The notes beneath the pieces were generated by a model, which was not told the DNA's origin, ran no database searches, and saw nothing but the letters and a program-made list of their open reading frames with translations. The position numbers were made by a program, and so were the translations under genes. A DNA stretch of 64,000 bases from Oscillospiraceae bacterium MB24-C1 (GTDB lineage: Bacteria > Bacillota > Clostridia > Oscillospirales > Ruminococcaceae): positions 248,001 to 312,000 of the forward strand of contig CP133187.1 in assembly GCA_030913685.1 (NCBI GenBank), written 5' to 3'. This document shows positions 61,186 through 64,000 of this stretch, piece by piece (position 1 is the stretch's first letter; every line of letters begins with the position of its first letter).

Positions 61186-62481
61186 TTAACCGGTGTAGCC
61201 AAGCAGCATTCTCGGCAGGAACAATACAACGTTCGGGAAATAGGTTATGACAATCAGAACCAACAGCATGGCGATAATCATCGGCAGTATTTCCTTGACG
61301 ACGTATTTTAGGGGTGTGCCGGAGATGCCGCTGGTTATGAACAGGAGCATGCCGAACGGTGGTGTAGACAGGCCGACCATCATATTAAACACGACGACAA
61401 TGCCGAAATGTACTAAGTCGATACCTAATTGATTTACCAACGGTAACATGATCGGGATGAAAACAACCTGAATAACCGAGGTGTCAATAAACATGCCCAA
61501 CACCAGCAGTGAAATATTGACAATGAATAGAAAAACATAGGGGTTACTGGTCATTGAGAGAATTAAATCACCGAGTTTTACGGCAATCTGTTCACGGGCC
61601 ACAATATAGGAAATAGCAGTGGCGGCGCCCACCATCAGTGACGTTGTGCCAGTGGCCTGTACCGTGTCAATTAGCACCTGTTTAAATCCGTCCCAGCTTA
61701 AAACACGGTAGGCAAATACAGCGATAATAAGCGCATAAAAACCTGCGACAGCGCCTGCTTCAGTCGGAGTCATAATGCCAGTGTAGATGCCGATAAGCAG
61801 AATGATCGGGGTCAGAATAGCCGGAATAGCCTTGATGCAGTAAAGAAGGTATTCACGAAGCACGATGGTGGCACTGCGTGGATAGTTGCGCTTTCTCGCA
61901 ATAAAAGCGATATAAGCCATAAGTGCAATAGCCAGCAGTACGCCGGGTACCATTCCACCCATGAACAGTGCGCCGACTGAAGCGCCTGAGAGCATCGAGT
62001 AGATAACCATGGGAATAGAAGGCGGGAAAACGGGGCCGATGGTGGCTGAAGCCGCCGTAATAGCGCAGGAGAAGCCATCGTCATAGCCTTCCTGACGCAT
62101 TGCTTCAATTTCCATCTTGCCCAAACCCGCAGCGTCGGCAATGGCAGAGCCGGTCATACCCGAGAAAATCAGCGATGCCAGCACGTTAACGTGGCCTAAA
62201 CCGCCGCGAAAGCGTCCAACAATGCCTTTTGAAAAACCGAAGATCATTTCGGTAATTTTGCCGGAGTTCATGACATTTGCGGCAAAGATAAACAGTGGTA
62301 CCGCAATAATGGTATAGTTTGAAAACAGCATGCCCAGCGTTTGCTGCGCCACCATTTTTACGTTTGTTCCGTTGATTAAGAAGTAAAAAGTACAGGCCGA
62401 AATCATGCCCAGCGGAATCGGCATTCTTAAAAGGAACATGAGAACAAAGATCAGCAGAAAAACAAAAAGCGCTAAGTTCAT
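61186..62481 (-). CDS. dctM: TRAP transporter large permease DctM (second system)
   Basis: A 431-residue, roughly 12-helix transporter with ANVMNSGKITEMIFGFSKGIVGRFRGGLGHVNVLASLIFSGMTGSAIADAAGLG, FPPSIPMVIYSMLSGASVG and FNMMVGLSTPPFGMLLF. This subgroup resembles permeases for sugar acids and sialic acid-type substrates more than C4-dicarboxylate ones (impression from motifs, not proof). It starts within the last four bases of dctQ, with AAGGAGGG upstream. Confidence 0.95.
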   Translation of the reverse strand: MNLALFVFLLIFVLMFLLRMPIPLGMISACTFYFLINGTNVKMVAQQTLGMLFSNYTIIAVPLFIFAANVMNSGKITEMIFGFSKGIVGRFRGGLGHVNVLASLIFSGMTGSAIADAAGLGKMEIEAMRQEGYDDGFSCAITAASATIGPVFPPSIPMVIYSMLSGASVGALFMGGMVPGVLLAIALMAYIAFIARKRNYPRSATIVLREYLLYCIKAIPAILTPIILLIGIYTGIMTPTEAGAVAGFYALIIAVFAYRVLSWDGFKQVLIDTVQATGTTSLMVGAATAISYIVAREQIAVKLGDLILSMTSNPYVFLFIVNISLLVLGMFIDTSVIQVVFIPIMLPLVNQLGIDLVHFGIVVVFNMMVGLSTPPFGMLLFITSGISGTPLKYVVKEILPMIIAMLLVLIVITYFPNVVLFLPRMLLGYTG

Positions 62482-63065
62482 TCCAGTCCCTCCTTATTTG
62501 CTTGTTCAATGGCTTCTTCATAAGCCGGTTTAGTCTCTTGCAGCAGGCGTTCTTCCGCCTGTTTGCCTCCTAGGCCTGAAAACACCATGAAATCTCGATA
62601 AAGCTCAATGCCGATATATAGCAGCATGAGCACCAAAAAAACCATGTAGGGGGCAAAAACATAATTAAGCCCAACTTTAAGGACGCTGGACTTTTGAACT
62701 TTCATAAACTTAATATAGTCCCACGTGGGGCTGACCGAAACGATCAGCGCAACAAATATAATGAGATTTCCGAGAAATGCTGACAAAGACTTCAACTTAA
62801 CAGACAGTACGTCGTAGACTAGCGTAAAGGTGACATGCGTTTTTTTGCGCTGTGCATAACAGGCGCCGAGTAATACCACCCAAACATAGCACATGGAGGT
62901 GACCTCCATCGACCAGGGTTTAGGGTCGCGCAAGATGTAGCGAAAGAAAATCTGCATAATAAACACGCCAAACAGCCCTAAAAAGGCCAATACTGGAATG
63001 TAAATCTCCACGCAGTCCCGCAGCCAAAGCACAGCTTTTTTTAATAATTGCTTCAAGACGTTCAT
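62478..63065 (-). CDS. dctQ: TRAP transporter small permease DctQ (second system)
   Basis: A 195-residue protein with four membrane helices and the DctQ blocks FFRYILRDPKPWSMEVTSMCYVWVVLLGACYAQRKKTHVTF. The last ~30 residues are charged (KQAEERLLQETKPAYEEAIEQANKEGLE) and cytosolic. The frame is open from 63119, inside the upstream hairpin, but GAGGAAGG abuts the ATG at 63065. It is coupled to dctM by a four-base overlap. Confidence 0.92.
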   Translation of the reverse strand: MNVLKQLLKKAVLWLRDCVEIYIPVLAFLGLFGVFIMQIFFRYILRDPKPWSMEVTSMCYVWVVLLGACYAQRKKTHVTFTLVYDVLSVKLKSLSAFLGNLIIFVALIVSVSPTWDYIKFMKVQKSSVLKVGLNYVFAPYMVFLVLMLLYIGIELYRDFMVFSGLGGKQAEERLLQETKPAYEEAIEQANKEGLE

Positions 63066-63108
63066 CCTTCCTCTTCCATGGATGTGCCGAAATAGATGCT
63101 TTTTGAGA

Positions 63109-63141
63109 ATACGGGGCATATCGCTATGATATGCCCCGTAT
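63109..63141 (-). repeat. Intercistronic hairpin between dctP and dctQ (second system)
   Basis: A perfect 14-bp stem (63109-63122 with 63128-63141, five-base loop) lies between the dctP stop and the dctQ start. On the minus strand it is followed by TCTCAAAAAG, not a T run, so read-through is expected. It occupies the same place as the hairpin in the first TRAP operon. Confidence 0.75.
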
Positions 63142-63175
63142 CAAAACGTCAACGATACAAGCTCAACAGAAAAAT

Positions 63176-64000
63176 TTAGCCCTGAGCCTTTACCTTCTCA
63201 AAGAGATCCTTATCCCAACTCTCGGAGATGTCGCTCTCAAGGTATTTGTTAAGCACGTGGTCGGCAAACGCGTCAACATCTGCCTCATAGACCTTGAGGC
63301 CTTGCTCCTTGAGGAAATCGACAACTTCGCTCTCGGTCTTTAGGTTCGTGTCGTCGCAGGACTTACGGGCGGCTTCGACACCTTCCATAACCCAACCCTG
63401 CTGCTCAGGGGTAAGAGAATCCCACTTAGCCTTGTTAATGGTGGGCCATACCGAGTCAACCAGATGGTTGGTCAGCGAAATAGATTTCTGAACCTCGTAG
63501 AATTTGGCATTCTTAACGGTGGGTAGGGGGTTATCCTGGCCGTCGACCGTGTTGGTAGAAAGCGCCAGATACAGATCGTTAAAGGGGATGGGAGTGGGGT
63601 TTGCGCCCATGGCGGTACCAAGGAACACCCACGCATCGGAGTTGGGCATTCTCAGGTTGATACCGTTGAGGTCAGCCGGGGTCTTAATCTGCTTATCCTG
63701 ACCGAGCGAGATCTGACGGGTTCCCAGATAGAAAGCACCCAGCGGCAGAACGCTCTGCTCGTCAGCGATTTTAGAAAATACTTCCTTGCCGATGTCACCG
63801 TTGAGTACCTTGGTCATGTGGTCATAGCTCTTGAAGATGTAACCGGCGGTGAACATCGAGAGCCACGGGCTGTTGGTGGTGAGCCAGGGAGCACTGGAAT
63901 AGATGATGTCGCAGTCGCCAGCCATGAGCGCAGCGGTTTCGGTGTCCTGATTGAACAGGGTGCCGGAATCATAGCACTCAACGGTGATCTGGCCGTTGGA
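63176..64000 (-). CDS. dctP: TRAP transporter substrate-binding protein DctP (second system, 5' part outside window)
   Basis: The last 274 residues of a DctP protein; the signal peptide and N-terminal lobe lie beyond the right edge. The frame stays open to base 64000 (SNGQITVECYDSGTLFNQDTET). LNGINLRMPNSDAW carries the conserved carboxylate-binding Arg and FNDLYLALSTNTVDGQDNPL is the family signature. It therefore probably binds an acid, perhaps a sugar acid given the neighbours. It is the first known gene of the minus-strand operon within this window. Confidence 0.93.
   Translation of the reverse strand, partial: SNGQITVECYDSGTLFNQDTETAALMAGDCDIIYSSAPWLTTNSPWLSMFTAGYIFKSYDHMTKVLNGDIGKEVFSKIADEQSVLPLGAFYLGTRQISLGQDKQIKTPADLNGINLRMPNSDAWVFLGTAMGANPTPIPFNDLYLALSTNTVDGQDNPLPTVKNAKFYEVQKSISLTNHLVDSVWPTINKAKWDSLTPEQQGWVMEGVEAARKSCDDTNLKTESEVVDFLKEQGLKVYEADVDAFADHVLNKYLESDISESWDKDLFEKVKAQG

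Overview
The window reads as chromosomal DNA of an anaerobic Gram-positive bacterium of class Clostridia, probably an Oscillospirales/Ruminococcaceae-like lineage. Evidence: strong AGGAGG ribosome-binding sites, frequent GTG/TTG starts, sigma-A type promoters, an IspH-ribosomal S1 fusion, a Na+-pumping decarboxylase, and DUF378, DUF1540 and DUF4358 genes. No rRNA gene, CRISPR array, phage gene or insertion sequence was seen. The species cannot be named from the sequence.

Layout. 142-5518 (+): an RpiR regulator followed by a tight housekeeping run (HI0933-type flavoprotein, cmk, plsC, ispH-S1). 5749-8245 (+): an ECF sigma factor with its RsgI-like membrane anti-sigma factor, then a DUF4358 lipoprotein. 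8439-10952 (+): an MBOAT O-acyltransferase and a DHHW protein, a likely envelope acetylation module. 11033-13602: a penicillin-binding carboxypeptidase (-), DUF378 (+) and a patatin (-). 13730-16674 (+): rmuC, an HD hydrolase, a YbaK deacylase and a cyclophilin. 16965-18029: an orphan PTS EIIC. 18332-35742: mostly core genes (NagD-type HAD phosphatase, rplS, lepB, ylqF, rnhB, yraN, thrC, tig, clpP, clpX, lon, ysxC, lysA, a TrpR-like regulator, a methyltransferase, hslO). 35883-36263: four tRNAs (Val, Asp, Phe, Gly) with a structured spacer RNA. 36397-38684: a MATE exporter and YebC.

An AT-rich gap of about 850 bp (38685-39536) opens an accessory catabolic region. Island A (39537-49253, +) holds a FadR/GntR regulator with repeated candidate operators, a TRAP transporter (DctP, Q, M), an iron alcohol dehydrogenase, a CoA-acylating aldehyde dehydrogenase, a two-subunit CoA-transferase and a separately promoted Old Yellow Enzyme reductase. 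Together these could interconvert an imported carboxylate, its CoA ester, the aldehyde and the alcohol. A DegV gene (-) follows, then a complete biotin-dependent Na+-translocating methylmalonyl-CoA-type decarboxylase operon (50446-54060, -), an aromatic-acid-exporter-like protein (-) and a MoxR/VWA pair (+). Island B (57678 to the right edge, -) holds a second TRAP transporter, a divergent DHDPS/NanA-superfamily lyase, a ribokinase-like kinase, a SIS isomerase, an RbsD/FucU mutarotase and a YhcH protein. This is a sugar-acid type pathway whose substrate I cannot name. In both TRAP operons a strong hairpin sits directly after the binding-protein gene. The Na+ pump between the two islands could help power Na+-coupled TRAP uptake; that link is inference.
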